A stretch of DNA of 64,000 bases from Agapetus fuscipes (Eukaryota; Arthropoda; Insecta; Trichoptera; Glossosomatidae). Of the stretch, positions 28,717-39,560 are shown one piece after another. The stretch spans positions 4,301,156-4,365,155 of the forward strand of contig OX637361.1 of NCBI GenBank assembly GCA_951799405.1, written 5' to 3'. Both the position numbers and the translations under genes were made by a program. Each line of letters begins with the position of its first letter. Position 1 is the stretch's first letter. Below the pieces are notes generated by a model. The model did not search any database, was not told where the DNA came from, and saw only the letters and a list, made by a program, of their open reading frames with translations.

Positions 28717-28921
28717 TTAGAAATCAACATTGCAGATTAGCCGCCACTTCTTCCTGTCCTTGCATACTTCTTTCATTTCATCCAGAGTCATAACCTTTTT
28801 CATACAAGTCCTCCTTTTATTATGACTCTGGATATCCCATTCATTCGCTATTTCAGAGATTTGATCCTTCCATACTTTTCTCGGTCTTCCTCTACCACGA
28901 CATCCATCTATTCTAGCAACA
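28717..28921 (-). pseudogene. LN1 LINE, RT C-terminus, open frame
   Basis: From about 28921 down to the stop at 28717-28719, about 67 codons are open: DGCRGRGRPRKVWKDQISEI, QSHNKRRTCMKKVMTLDEM, KEVCKDRKKWRLICNVDF. The basic GRGRPRK motif and CKDRKKW tail follow the RT domain in RTE/Jockey-like non-LTR elements. The 5' truncation is abrupt at about 28922. The lack of stops and close match to 59.9 kb imply recent mobility. Confidence 0.8.
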
Positions 28922-28924
28922 TAT

Positions 28925-29079
28925 TATACATTTTTTTTAATAATCACGTAGGTGTTTTTTAAATAGCTGATAGCTCGTATTAAAACTATTCATATCGTAT
29001 TCAAATTATTAAATACTAGATGGAATCTTTGTAAATCCGTCGCAAAGACTCAAACCAGCGAATTTTTTGTTGAGTATAT
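28925..29079. other. No gene seen
   Basis: Short unique AT-rich gap between LN1 and LTR-alpha. Confidence 0.4.
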
Positions 29080-29365
29080 TGTTATGTAAATAACCAATAC
29101 ATATAAATGTGAGGTAGGTACTAGGTAGGTGTATTAATTTACTTGCCTAAAATTAAGCAAGCGGCTCGCAAGAGTCAGTCTTCATACGACGCTCTGCTTT
29201 TGAACATGAAAGACAATACCAGTGAAAGTGAACCAACGGTAAAATAAATGTAAATTGCTAAACCATAAATGTGAATTGTTAAAAATAAATAGAAATTGTT
29301 AAATACATAAATCTAAGTTTAAATAAATATCCATGAAATAAGACCAGTTTTATATTTATTTATAG
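29080..29365 (+). mobile_element. LTR-alpha copy d, 3' end lost
   Basis: TGTTATGTAAATAACC start, a deletion of about 100 bp relative to copy b including the TATA region, then GTCAGTCTTCATACGACGCTC and TAAATATCCATGAAATAAGACC. It runs into the palindrome at 29371, where its 3' end should be. Confidence 0.75.
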
Positions 29366-29370
29366 TTATT

Positions 29371-29492
29371 TATGCCACTGCCTAGTAATGATAGTCTTTG
29401 TAACACGAGTGCTAGTTTGTGCCATGAGGCGCAGCCGAATGGCACAATAGACAGCAAGAGTGTTACAAAGACTAATTACGTGCAGTGGCATA
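29371..29492. repeat. 122-bp inverted repeat (hairpin)
   Basis: The left arm TATGCCACTGC...GTCTTTGTAACAC...TTTGTGCCAT pairs with the right arm ATGGCACAATAG...GTGTTACAAAGAC...GCAGTGGCATA, leaving about 13 bp of loop. It may be a very small MITE or a hairpin transcript locus. Confidence 0.7.
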
Positions 29493-29619
29493 CAATACTT
29501 TTTCTACGACCATGAAATAAATAACAAAATAGTAAATAATAGTCATTATACTGTACTCGTCCATTTGTAGTAATTAAAGCCCCACCTTTGTCAAACCGTG
29601 TAATTTATCATTCCCCTCG

Positions 29620-29873
29620 ATTATATAATCTATTCTGCAAATATATATTTCATTTGGGATTCATTTTAAATTTATGCCTACAAGCAGACACATATAAGGT
29701 TGCGCTTATACAATATACATGCCGCATATAAGGTTTAACATTCAAACCCAAAACTCAAATAAACATAAGCCCTGCAACCACTGAAGCAGGGGTGTCATTG
29801 GCAAAGTGAACTAAGTTTTTACAGCATAGATGGTCAACCTCATACCGACCTATTAGCCAAGTAACTGTTTAAG
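29620..29873 (-). mobile_element. Unit A, diverged, full 5' boundary
   Basis: ATAATCTATTCTGCAAATATAT to ACCGACCTATTAGCCAAGTAA, with a loss in the CTTGCCGACCTTCCCT block. Confidence 0.7.
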
Positions 29874-29874
29874 T

Positions 29875-30725
29875 TTGTTGTTTTTACGGTGAAAATATCT
29901 TGCATTATTTTGCTTTCAAGTCTCTGTTCGAAAAAAGAAAAGCTACAATTTGGAGTATTTTGATAAATAACATTGATGAATTACTACACTATTTTAACAA
30001 AATTTCATTTGACTCTACGCATAACATATATTCATTTTCATTTGAACAAAGATTGAACATAGTGGGGAGGAACTATCAATAAATTTAAAATATTCATGTA
30101 ATGGCTGACGTTTAAACGTGGTTGCTATGGAAACGGCCAATAATAGTTTGTTATCGGTCGCTTAGAAGGATAGCCTCATACAAGGTTGATGCTCGAAATT
30201 CAAAAATGGTTCCATTTCTGACAATGCGCATGCGCACATTTTCATTTCAACACCGTTATCAGTTGCGTAATGTAACATTACGCAACGGGTGTGGAAATGT
30301 ATGTCTTTGTGATTGCGTTAGCCGTTTTGTAATTAGTAAATTACCAAATGGGAGTAGAAAAAAGTCTTTTTGAACCGTAAAAACACAACAATATATACTA
30401 GACCTAGACTAGTTTATATATACTCGGCAATAACGTCGACATATGACCAGTGCTATAAAAATCTCCTGTGTCAATGCAACCCTTAGGAACCATCACGATA
30501 TTTCCTTTTACAAAAATAATTCGAATCGTACGGAATCAATGACAGCAATTTAGTGACAATCAATGGAATATTATTTTGAAAGAAGATGAAGTGGATGCAT
30601 GGAAACACTGCAAATCATGTTCATATATATATTTTAAAGTTTATCCATCAGTCATTACACAAATATCATAGTTTCGTCTGAACAGCCTGGATTAGAAATG
30701 CCCCAAACAATTGAGGTTGAATAAC
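29875..30725. other. No gene seen; small palindrome
   Basis: Unique sequence. GTTGCGTAATGT-A-ACATTACGCAAC (30262-30286) is a perfect 12-bp inverted repeat with a 1-bp centre. Nothing coding is recognised. Confidence 0.45.
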
Positions 30726-30729
30726 AAAA

Positions 30730-30990
30730 CAACTATGAGCCATGTTTGGATGGCATGTTCACACTAATTAGTAGCATAGAGGTCCGCAGCGCGAGGATCG
30801 GCATTAAGCAGAGCACACATAGTAATAATTATCCTACAATTATTTAGGCAGCGGGCCGCTTCATTAAAGCTACGCGAAAATTTGATCCTCGGCGTTATTT
30901 TGGAATAGACTTCACCTGAAATCTGATTACGGCACAATCAAAATGGCAAACAAAAGTTTGCCACGGGGAGAGGGCTGGTGCTGTCTCATA
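30730..30990. other. Single-copy GC-richer island
   Basis: Contains CACACTAATTAGTAGC, CGCAGCGCGAGGATCGG, AGCGGGCCGCTTCATTAAAG and CGGCACAATCAAAATGG. Homeodomain-type TAATTA and a GC-rich context with no repeat homology make it a regulatory candidate. This is inference from composition only. Confidence 0.25.
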
Positions 30991-31049
30991 GAGCTTGTTT
31001 TTGCTAGGGTCCGGCACAATGGACAGAAGTTGAATGTATTTTCATGCTA

Positions 31050-31147
31050 GCATACTATTTTGTTACATTACATCACACGTGTTAGTCAGCGCGAACCTAT
31101 ACGTATCTGCTTGTGGGAATGCATTTAATATGAATCTCAAATGATTT
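31050..31147 (+). mobile_element. Unit A, 3' part
   Basis: CACGTGTTAGTCAGCGCGAACC to GAATCTCAAATGATTTATG. The tail is replaced by a TA microsatellite. Confidence 0.65.
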
Positions 31148-31150
31148 ATG

Positions 31151-31175
31151 TATATATATATATATATATATATAT
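31151..31175. repeat. (TA)n microsatellite
   Basis: About 12 uninterrupted TA units directly after a unit A fragment. Confidence 0.9.
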
Positions 31176-31179
31176 GACG

Positions 31180-31255
31180 GTCTTATGGCCGCGGGGATCA
31201 AGACAGGTTATTTGGAACCGGATAACGCTGGTTCGAATCCTGCGACGATTACTTC
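31180..31255 (+). other. tRNA-like segment (SINE head?)
   Basis: TCTTATGGCCGCGGGGATCAAG resembles a Leu/Ser-type D-arm and GCTGGTTCGAATCCTGC contains a perfect box B (GGTTCGAATCC). Stem pairing elsewhere is poor, so it is more likely a SINE head or tRNA pseudogene than a functional tRNA. Confidence 0.4.
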
Positions 31256-31317
31256 CACCCTGGTTCAACAGATGCCGTTGCATGCACACAAGCTTCTGCT
31301 TTCGCATGAAAGCAACT

Positions 31318-31570
31318 CGCTGCTTTAGTTATTGTTTACCGTATACGCCATTGAGAAAAATTTACATGATCAATGTTTGCATGTGTACTGGACCAATGTG
31401 TCATAAAAACAAGAAATTTATTTTAAAAATATTTAAAAGAACTCTCACACTATCGAGTTTTACGGGTTTTTTTAGCTCAGATTGTGTAGAATTTGATTCA
31501 TAAGACAATTGCATGAAAAAGTCATATTGGACAAGATTGGCGTATACGGTAAACAAGAACTGGGGGAGCG
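31318..31570. mobile_element. M4 MITE, 253 bp
   Basis: CGCTGCTTTAGTTATTG start and GAACTGGGGGAGCG end, inner TTTACCGTATACGCCA/GGCGTATACGGTAAA. AACT is duplicated at 31314-31317 and 31571-31574. Confidence 0.9.
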
Positions 31571-31629
31571 AACTGGCCAGGCAAAATAGGTTGGTGGATT
31601 GCATTCCTTTCCACAAATCTTTTTTTTTT

Positions 31630-31665
31630 TTTATATTTGCAATTCAGATTTAGATTTAGATTGTG
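31630..31665 (+). mobile_element. Unit A tail fragment
   Basis: TATTTGCAATTCAGATTTAGATTTAGATT after a T run; only the last ~35 bp. Confidence 0.5.
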
Positions 31666-31669
31666 ATAT

Positions 31670-32500
31670 TAAAAACGGTTCCATGACTGTCCAATCTTGG
31701 ATGTTTCAGAGCCATGAAATTTGCTCTTTGCAGAAATATCATTTTCCTGTTTTTCATTGAAAAAAGGATACAAATCGTCAACTCATATTAGTGTGTATAC
31801 AGAATATTGCAGAACATTGCGATTTATTTCTATTGAGGAAAGTACGGTTTTGCGATTGGTATGAAGTATGAACCTTAAAACTTGTTTTGTTTATTCTAAT
31901 TAAAAACATTTCATACGATCGAAAATAATTTGTTTTTTTATCAACATCACTCAGAGTTCTGAAATATACCGCGGGGCAACACACTGCTGCATATTGTTTA
32001 CTTTTTTATGCCATAAAATATATTGTTCAATGTTACAATTATTTGTCGTCTTGTAATTAATTTATATGAAAATGGGATAGCTCTTCAATATTGAAGGTGA
32101 GTACATATATTTACTTTAACTGGACACAAACCGCAAGTAAACGCTTACATTTCATCACTTGCAACTAGCCACTTTTTACATACTACTAACTACTTTCTAC
32201 ATAACCACTAACTACTATACTAACCTCTCCTACTAACCACTTTCCATACACACTCGTTGTACGGCAACTTCTAGCACCCACAGAGAGTCGGTATTAACAC
32301 CAGATTCGGGCGAACTTCACTTCGCACAATCTCAATATCAAACAAAGTGGCTAACTTTTTAACAAGTCGGACGTAAATACACCGACCGCGCGAGGAGCTG
32401 CAAGCCGAATTTCCATAATTCACTTGTGGGGACAACAAAAACTCGGACGGTGCAAGGGTCGGCGCCGATAGGAACGGGGGTGGCAGAGTCGGCGGTGGTA
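31670..32500. other. No gene seen; CTAACTAC-rich patch
   Basis: 32150-32260 repeats ACTAACTAC/CTAACCAC/ACTTTCTACAT words. 32280-32450 is GC-richer (CGACCGCGCGAGGAGC). No coding is recognised. Confidence 0.4.
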
Positions 32501-32504
32501 GGGT

Positions 32505-33690
32505 CGGAAGAATTAGGGTCGTTGTCGTTAAGGTCGTAGGTAGTACGGTTGGGAGTGGTGGGGTAAGGAATGGTACGATAGGTGACGTAGTGAAGATGAG
32601 TTAGGGTCGGAATCGGTAGGGTCGTGGGTACTACATAAGGTAGGGGGTGGTTGGGTAGTCAGTGGTAGATTTAGGGGCATTGTCGTTAAGGTTGTAGTTA
32701 GTACGGTTGGGAGTGGTGGGGTAAGGAATGGTACAATAGGTGGCGTAGTGAAGGATGAGTTATGGTCGGAATCGGTAGGGTCGTGGGTACTACATAGGGT
32801 AAGGGGTGGTAGGGTCGTCGGTGGTAGATTTAGGGTCGTTGTCGTTAAGGTGGTAGGTAGGAGGTTTGAAGGCGGTAGGGTCAGATGAATTAAGGTTGTT
32901 GTCGTTAAGGTGGTAGGTAGAAGGTTTGAGAGTGGTAGGATCGGATGAATTAAGGTCGTTATTTAGTAGAGTTGTAGGTAAAAGGTTTGAGGGTGATAGG
33001 GTCGGATAAATTAGGGTCGTTGTCATTAAGATGGTAGATAGAAGGTTTGAGGTTGGTAGGGTGGGATGAATTAAGATCGTTGTTTAGTAGGGTTGTAGGT
33101 AGAAGGGTGGAGGTAGTAGAGTCGGCGGTGGTAGATTGAGGGTTAGATGGCTCGAAAAAATTAGGATCGTTGTCATAAAAGTGGTAGATGGAAGGGTTGG
33201 GATAGGTAGGGTCGATAGATATAAGGTATTTGTTTCGTAAGGTCCTAAGTAGCTGAGTTGAGAATTAAATAATTTTTCAGCTGGAAAAATTAGGGTAGTT
33301 GTCGTTAGGGTCATAGGGTCAGTGTTATTTTGTTTGGAGAATAGTTCGGGGTTTGTAGTGTTGGGTGAGTTAGGGTAGAATGTCTTAGGATCGTGAGTAG
33401 TAAAGTTACGGTTGGAGATAGTAGGGTCTAGGGAGATAGGGTCGGTGCTGTTAAGGTCGGAGATAGTAGAATCGGAACATTTAGGGTCGGTGCTATTAAG
33501 GACGAAGTTAATGTAGAATGTATAAGGTTCATGAGTAGAAGAATACCTGCTAGGGTCAGAAATTATAGGGTCGCGAGTGATAAGGTCAGTGATGTTAAGG
33601 TACGAGATAGTAGAATCTGAGTTGGTAGGGTCACTTGTGCTAGGGTCGGGGGTGAGTTTTTTGGGAAACTGTGAAACTTCATTATGGGAA
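32505..33690. repeat. G-rich minisatellite: 60-bp units and 158-bp higher-order units
   Basis: TTAGGGTCGTTGTCGTTAAG begins units at about 32830, 32890, 32950, 33010 and 33070 (about 60 bp each). A longer unit starting near 32513, 32671 and 32830 has a period of about 158 bp. The plus strand is strongly enriched in G over C, dominated by GGTAGGGTCGG words. On the minus strand the 60-bp period keeps frame, giving 20-residue repeats of STDPT/SDPT-type and two open frames (32790-33026, 33084-33695). These frames look like by-products of the repeat, not a proven gene. Confidence 0.8.
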
Positions 33691-33694
33691 AACA

Positions 33695-34805
33695 ATTTGC
33701 AAAGGCAGATCGAGAGGGAATTTTCACTTATAGAGGCGATGTAAAAATAGAAACGTGTTTCAGTAAACTAAAATAACTTTTTTGTAAAATGAAGCAGTGG
33801 AAAATATTCACTTTTTTATAAAAAAAAAATTTATATAAGGTACTTCTTTTATTATTTTTTTCTGAGCTTTTTATTTAAAATTTAAGTTAAAAATCATAAA
33901 TAAATATTTCTGATCGAAATCAATATATCAATTCTTTTTATGTTCAAAATAAGGTTAATAAAAATAATGTGAAGGATTGCTCCAAAAAATGTGCACAATT
34001 TTCTAAATTCTTCTACCAAGAAAGTTCATGATGACATTTTTGTAATATTTTTTTCCAGTCATTTCTATCAAACGTATTATTGGATTTCTTTGCTTAAAAA
34101 CATTCATCATGATAAATTTTTGAAACTTTTTATTGTTTAATTTATGTATTTGTAACATGTAAAATTAATTTTTATTTTTCCATGGTGTATGAGCAAACAA
34201 ACAAAAACACAAAAAAAAATTGAATGAAGAATTAAGTGAATGCAAAGAATGTAAGGTAATAAAAATGAAATGTGAGGGTAGATTTAAGTTTTTAATAAAA
34301 ATAATAACCATGTTCCGCAATTCATAATAGGAAAAGTTTGCAAATAAAAAAATCAAATTATTATTAAAATTTGCCAAAAGCGAGCGGAGGATAAAACAAA
34401 AAATCCTGTAGGTACGAAAAAAAAACACAACAAATATCATAATCGAATAATGAAATTCTCCTCTCTTTGAGGTGGGAAGGAAAGAATTCAGAGATTTTAT
34501 ACGGAAAACTTGTTTCCACGAAACAAGAACAAAACGTTTTACTAACAAGTATGCAAACTTTAACGCTCAATGATGGTGCTGCTTTAGTTTACATAGATTT
34601 ACACTCAATTGAGTTTTAACGTTATTTTTATACTTGAATTGCAGATAATGAAAGCGGGAATGTTATATAATTATGAATCTAATTGCTGAAAGTCGTTATA
34701 ACAAACGAATTTCGCGGTGGATAAATTTTATAATTGAAAACCTGATTTCGTCCGACAACAGACTGCCATATTTAATAAATTATAGTATGCGTTTCTGTCC
34801 TACAA
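33695..34805. other. No gene seen
   Basis: Very AT-rich unique sequence. A 127-codon open frame at 34165-34548 (minus) is low-complexity, rich in F, N and L, and not recognisable. Confidence 0.45.
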
Positions 34806-34809
34806 GTAT

Positions 34810-35140
34810 GCAACGCAACGCAACTAAGCCACACATATAGTGTAACTTATTGCCGCGTTATCCCCGAAGGGGTCGCATGTGGCGAGTTGAACCTGTTTAT
34901 TTTTACAGATAAGGGGGCCGGCCTCACGCCAACCACTTCAGTTGAAGTGGGGGTTTCCCAGCTCCCGAGAGAACTGGTACTCATTTATTGTGAAGGCTGA
35001 GTAAACCTTGCCGGTATTTTATTTTGAGGTTTGAAATAAACACCGAAACGGGAAATCATTTCTGACACCCTCGGTGGGATTCGAACCCGAGCTCACGGCA
35101 TGGAATGCAAGCACTCTACCAACTGAGATATCGACCGGAC
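34810..35140 (-). mobile_element. S2 SINE, full length, monomer type
   Basis: The tail on this strand reads GCAACGCAACGCAACTAAGC, i.e. a short (GTTGC)n 3' tail. It contains the GTGTCAGAAATGATTTCCCG segment and box B GGGTTCGAATCCCACC. Confidence 0.85.
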
Positions 35141-35154
35141 CGCAAAACTTTATA

Positions 35155-35346
35155 TCTGGTTGATAGCTCAGTTGGTAGAGTGTTAAAAATTTATTACGAA
35201 AGCTCGGGTTCGAGCCCCAGCGATGTCAGAAATTATTTCCCGGTTCTGTGCAGATTTCAAAACCCAAAAATAAAATACCGGCAAGGTTAACTCAATTTTC
35301 ACAAGAAATGAGTACCAGCACCCTCGGGAGCCGGGAAACCCTAACT
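35155..35346 (+). mobile_element. S2 SINE, 5' half, head-to-head with previous
   Basis: GGTTGATAGCTCAGTTGGTA, box B GGGTTCGAGCCCC, then TGTCAGAAATTATTTCCCGG and TTTTCACAAGAAATGAGTACC. Its tRNA head faces the head of the reverse copy only 15 bp away. Confidence 0.8.
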
Positions 35347-35404
35347 TCATCTCAAGCCTCATCGGAACCTACAAGTCAAGGAATTATTTATATTTTGTAT
35401 GGTT

Positions 35405-35565
35405 GTGTATTAACACTGAAAATTTGTATTAATTGAATTCTACTAATTTTTATAGAACCAAAAAAAATATTAAAACACTTTTTTATTTTTACTCGATTTA
35501 TTAATTTTATTTAATTAATACACACGAACGTTTTCGATCTCTCGATCATCTTCAAGTACAGATCA
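35405..35565 (-). mobile_element. Penelope-like element fragment with hammerhead-like motif
   Basis: Minus strand: CTTGAAGATGATCGAGAGATC-GAAAACGTTCG, i.e. a TGAAGA core, GATC-GAGA-GATC stem-loop and GAAAAC. The following TTTTATAGAACCAAAA region matches 5895-6030. Confidence 0.55.
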
Positions 35566-35735
35566 GTTTCAGGGCTTATGTTCATTTTAGATTGGGTTTT
35601 GATGTTGAAAGTCCATATGCGGCATGTGTGAGCGTGAACTTATACGTGTCTTGTTGCGGGAAAACATTTTATATGAATCTTAATTTAATGTTATATTTCT
35701 TTGCAACTTAGATTATAGATAATAGATTACAATAT
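35566..35735 (+). mobile_element. Unit A, 3' two thirds
   Basis: CAGTTTCAGGGCTTATGTTC to TTGCAACTTAGATTATAGATAATAG. Confidence 0.7.
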
Positions 35736-35749
35736 GTAAAAAAAAAACA

Positions 35750-36200
35750 TCACATGGCAAAAATAATAATGCCGAGCAAATGGGCGGGAATCGGTAAAAA
35801 AAAAATCTGCAAAAACATTAAACCTCTATTTACTTTGGTCATTCAAATGAATTAAACGGCCGATGTTTGCGCGGCAGAATGCAAAAACAATATTAAAAAT
35901 AACATTTAAAAAACAAAAACACGGGGCGAACAGATGAACAAGAATTAAACGAGAGCGTTGAAAATAAATTAGTCTAATTAAAACAAAACAAAGCCTATTA
36001 GCATACCGACATGTAAATTATTGTCGCTACGTTGAATAAACATCAATTTTGATGGATGAACTATGCGAAACGAGTGTCGGCTTGTTAGTGTGCAAGGACA
36101 GAAAATTCATGATCAATTTTTTTTATGGTGACACTTTCTAAGTTGTATGCGAGCATTATTTTAAGCGTTTATAATGTAGATAAATAATTTATCAACACAT
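35750..36200. other. Single-copy patch without repeats
   Basis: Contains GAATTAAACGGCCGATG, ATTAAACGAGAGCG, AATTAGTCTAATT and ATGTAAATTATTGTCGC. No gene is seen. It is a regulatory candidate by composition only. Confidence 0.25.
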
Positions 36201-36208
36201 TTCTTTAG

Positions 36209-36466
36209 TTCCTTGACTTATAGGTTGGCATGCGACTGACCACCTACGCTGTAGAAAATGGTTCACTTTGCCAATGCCCTGTTTCAGGGAAGGTCGGCAG
36301 GAGTTGTAGGGTGTATGTCCATTTGAGATTTGGTTTTTATGTTGTAGGTTCACATGCGGCATGCGCAAGCGCGAACTTGTACGTGTCTGCTTCTGAGAAT
36401 GCATGTAATGTGAATCACCAATGTTACATATCTTTGCAACTTAGATTAAATTAGATTAGATTAGAC
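36209..36466 (+). mobile_element. Unit A, full length
   Basis: TTCCTTGACTTATAGGTTGG start and GCAACTTAGATTAAATTAGATTAG tail. It has an 8-bp loss in the GTCACCCCTG block. Confidence 0.85.
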
Positions 36467-36659
36467 CCCACATTTTTTATAACTGTCACTCTTTTACTAA
36501 GACTATGAAGTTTAAGCAACAAAAACGATAGGTTTAGAGTATATAACACTCTTAAAGAAAATATGCATTTCAACTTGAGGTATGTTTAACAGGCGTAAAT
36601 GTGAAAATCTTCCGAAATAAAAATAAAACCATAGCATCCCAATTATAAATGTTTTATTC

Positions 36660-36860
36660 TATTTGAGGTTTGTGATATTTTATCACACGAGATTTTGTCT
36701 TATGATGTTTTGTGTTTGTGATATAATATATATCCTGTGATGTTTGTGCATTGTGATGTTTTGTCATGTATTGTAAAGTCATTGCATTGTTATGTCATGT
36801 GATGTGATGTCATGTGTTGTTTTGTCTCTGTACTGTTCTGTCCTATTGCCAATCTTAAAT
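36660..36860 (+). repeat. GATGTTTTGT short tandem patch
   Basis: TTATGATGTTTTGTG, GTGATGTTTTGTCATG and GTGATGTGATGTCATGTG resemble the arm words of the foldback-like element at 12 kb. There is no inverted partner nearby. Confidence 0.45.
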
Positions 36861-36864
36861 GCAA

Positions 36865-37570
36865 CAATCTATTTGCATCATAACCAACATCTCCAGAAGG
36901 CACTTATGTTGCTCGATAAGTAGGGATGAACAAAAAACATCTAGTTAACAAAAGATTACATAGTATGCATAGAAGCATTTAATTACATTCGTTTATTTAA
37001 GAAAATTGTATAAGAAGCATGTACGTAATTTTTGTTTTTGAATATGAGTGAATAACTTTATATTTGGATGTTTTTATGAAACATTTATCACAAAAATGGT
37101 TTCCCACTTTTGTCATTTCTACTTGTCCAAACTCGGTTCGTCAGGATGGAAATAAATATATAAATGCGTAGGGTACAACCTACGGGGGACTGCTCTTTGG
37201 AAGAGTTGCCCAAATAGACGCGGAATATTTAAAATTCCCCCCAAATGCCAAAACAAACAATTCAATTTGAGTGAATAATGAAACAAACAATTGAATTTAA
37301 GGGAATAATGGAGTTGCGTCTTTTCGCGTTTGGATGGGCGAGGAGATGACGTTGAATTAATTCTGTTTTTTTTTTTAAATATATATTGAAGATTAAACCT
37401 TCAAATCAAGAAGTATACATAACATCCCAAAAATGCATCCTTTTCATAAGTTAATTTTTGAAAATTTTCAGCGGAAACTTTGTATATAACTCCATTAAAT
37501 AATATACCTACTCGTATACAGCATACAAAAAAAACTTTCGTGTATATGAACAAAAACCATGTTTTTTTTT
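36865..37570. other. No gene seen
   Basis: Unique sequence with AACAAACAATTCAATTTGAGTGAATAATG-type duplication at 37254-37310 (two ~34-bp copies). Confidence 0.4.
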
Positions 37571-37571
37571 T

Positions 37572-37640
37572 TTTAAGAAAGCCTGTGCGGGAGACTCCCT
37601 AGATTCAAGAGACTCTAGGGGTCTATGACACTTTTTTTTT
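37572..37640 (-). mobile_element. D repeat (empty site)
   Basis: GCCTGTGCGGGAGACTCCC...GACTCTAGGGGTCTATGACAC, with no insertion at the CTCTAGGGG position, followed by a 24-nt T run. Confidence 0.75.
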
Positions 37641-39110
37641 TTTTTTTTTTTTATTTCATAAACAATTTTTACAAGAAATATAAATCTTAAAAATTAAACA
37701 TTTTTGTCCCGATAAACCAAAAAATTTCAGTTTGTCATCGGGTGCAACAATCAAATTAAAAAATATAAGTCTTAGTATTTAGTGCTAGTATGAAATAAAA
37801 AGTAAATTAAAGTTAAAATTAGGAGACAAGAGTAGAGTAAAAACACAAATATAGTTAAGGTAATTAATATAAAAAAGTTCTTTCTCCCAGCCAAATCTTC
37901 AAAGATATTATAATTTTATTAATGTTTGTTATAGTGCATTCTACTAAATATTTTTTTAAGTACTTACATCAGTTGATACAATGTAGATAGAAGTAGGTAT
38001 GTATCAGCCATTCAGATTGAAAGGTGAATTTTGTTTATCAAATTAATAGAAAAAAAAAATATATATCGCTAAGAATCAAACATATTTCTAATAGAATAAG
38101 GGTTAAAAAGTAAGAATCAAGTAATGATGAATTTTTATCTAGAAAATTCTCGTATATGATCCTATTTCCTAGCATATTAACAGCTTTTATACATGAATAT
38201 GTACCCATATATGCTACACTAGTAACGAGCCCGCTGGCACATATGAACATATTTGTAAGGGTACATTTTCCTGTGTAGGGTGCACACGTAATTTTGAGAG
38301 CGAGCCTCGTATGGAAAGGTTTCCATTTCCTTTTGCAACACGACATCAATTTCGATACAAATCCATTCAAATTTGAGCAAAAAAACCCCTGGCTTTTGGC
38401 GAATTCACCGTCATATATTAGTACCGTATACCGTGTTCACGTGTATTTGATATCGCATGTGCAAAAAACACGTTCATAATATATTTACGGCTAAAAATAT
38501 TTTTTCATCAGCTAGGCGCTACGTGATGAAAAATGTAAGGATATTAATATGAAAGTTCCATGTAAATGCTTACCATTTTTTTTCAATAGATTTTATATCG
38601 AGAGGCTTTTGTTAGACATAGGTATTAACAAAAACTACCGCAAAATACATATTTGTGGCGACTTTTTTAATATAATATAATTAATCAATAAACAAGCATA
38701 TTTTTATTCATTAATGTCACTTTTAGGGCCTTTTAAGACACAACACATTCGGTCCGGATTGTCTATGGATTACAGAACAAACTGTGTAAAAACTTTCATT
38801 CATCTCCAATCTCCATACACAACTGAATTCTGACCCGGTGCCGGATAGAAAAAAAAGTTATAAAATCCGGGCAGAATATGTCTAGTGTGTAATGTCTGTT
38901 ATACTAAAACCACGAAGTACAAGAAAACATTTTTTAGGGTATAATGCTGTAAGCACTTAGTCAGCTTTATCAGCTTGCAAGTATAGAGTACTTAACTTAA
39001 AATATTTTTTAAATTCTTGAATGCCTATAAACACTCACAGTCTGAATACAAACAGTAGGTACCTACCCACATTAAATTAGTAAAAAAAAAAAAAAAGTTT
39101 TACTCAACGA
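37641..39110. other. No gene seen
   Basis: Long AT-rich stretch. A 110-codon minus-strand open frame at 38038-38370 has no recognisable domain. 38740-38890 has CGGTCCGGATTG / CCGGGCAGAATATG words hinting at an old inverted element. Confidence 0.4.
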
Positions 39111-39214
39111 TTTGGGCTTAATATCTCGAGCGCTTGCGGAGTGTTAACACACGATTTTCAAAAATGTGCCTTTCTCAGCTGGTTTCAAGGGAACATTTTT
39201 GGACACAAAACTTC

Positions 39215-39560
39215 AATAAATGTACAAATAAGGCGCAACGGGACCCTGATGGTGCTCACTTATAAAATCATCAATGGTTTAATACAGTCCCACCCTGTTG
39301 GAGGGTTTCAGGTTGTTTGTACCAAATTATTATAATCGGGGGCGAGGTCATGATCTTTTTCATGTACCAATGAGCCGCACCGATGTCTTGGCACAGCATC
39401 ATTTAACTCGGAGTGTCAAACTCACACCTTCAAAAGTATAGTGAAAGAGTTCCTCCCAGCTTGTTGATGGCTGTGAGGGTGCACTGTAATTAGGGTAACC
39501 TGTTGTGCACCAATTTAAGAAAAAAAAAATAATAATAAAAATAAAAATAAAACCTGCAGA
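39215..39560 (+). pseudogene. CR1/Jockey-like LINE C-terminal remnant with tail
   Basis: With frame changes it reads RRNGTLMVLTYKIINGLI, then LFHVPMSRTDVLAQHH and a TPSK/FL end, followed by CCTCCCAGCTTGTTGATGGC, GAGGGTGCACTGTAATTAG and an (AATA)n tail. This is the C-terminal region after the RT domain of a non-LTR element. The 3' end is repeated at 50345. Confidence 0.65.

Noticed and set aside
38038..38370. 110-codon minus-strand open frame with hydrophobic end
   Set aside because: No domain, no codon bias, AT-rich low-complexity C-terminus; no splice or promoter context.
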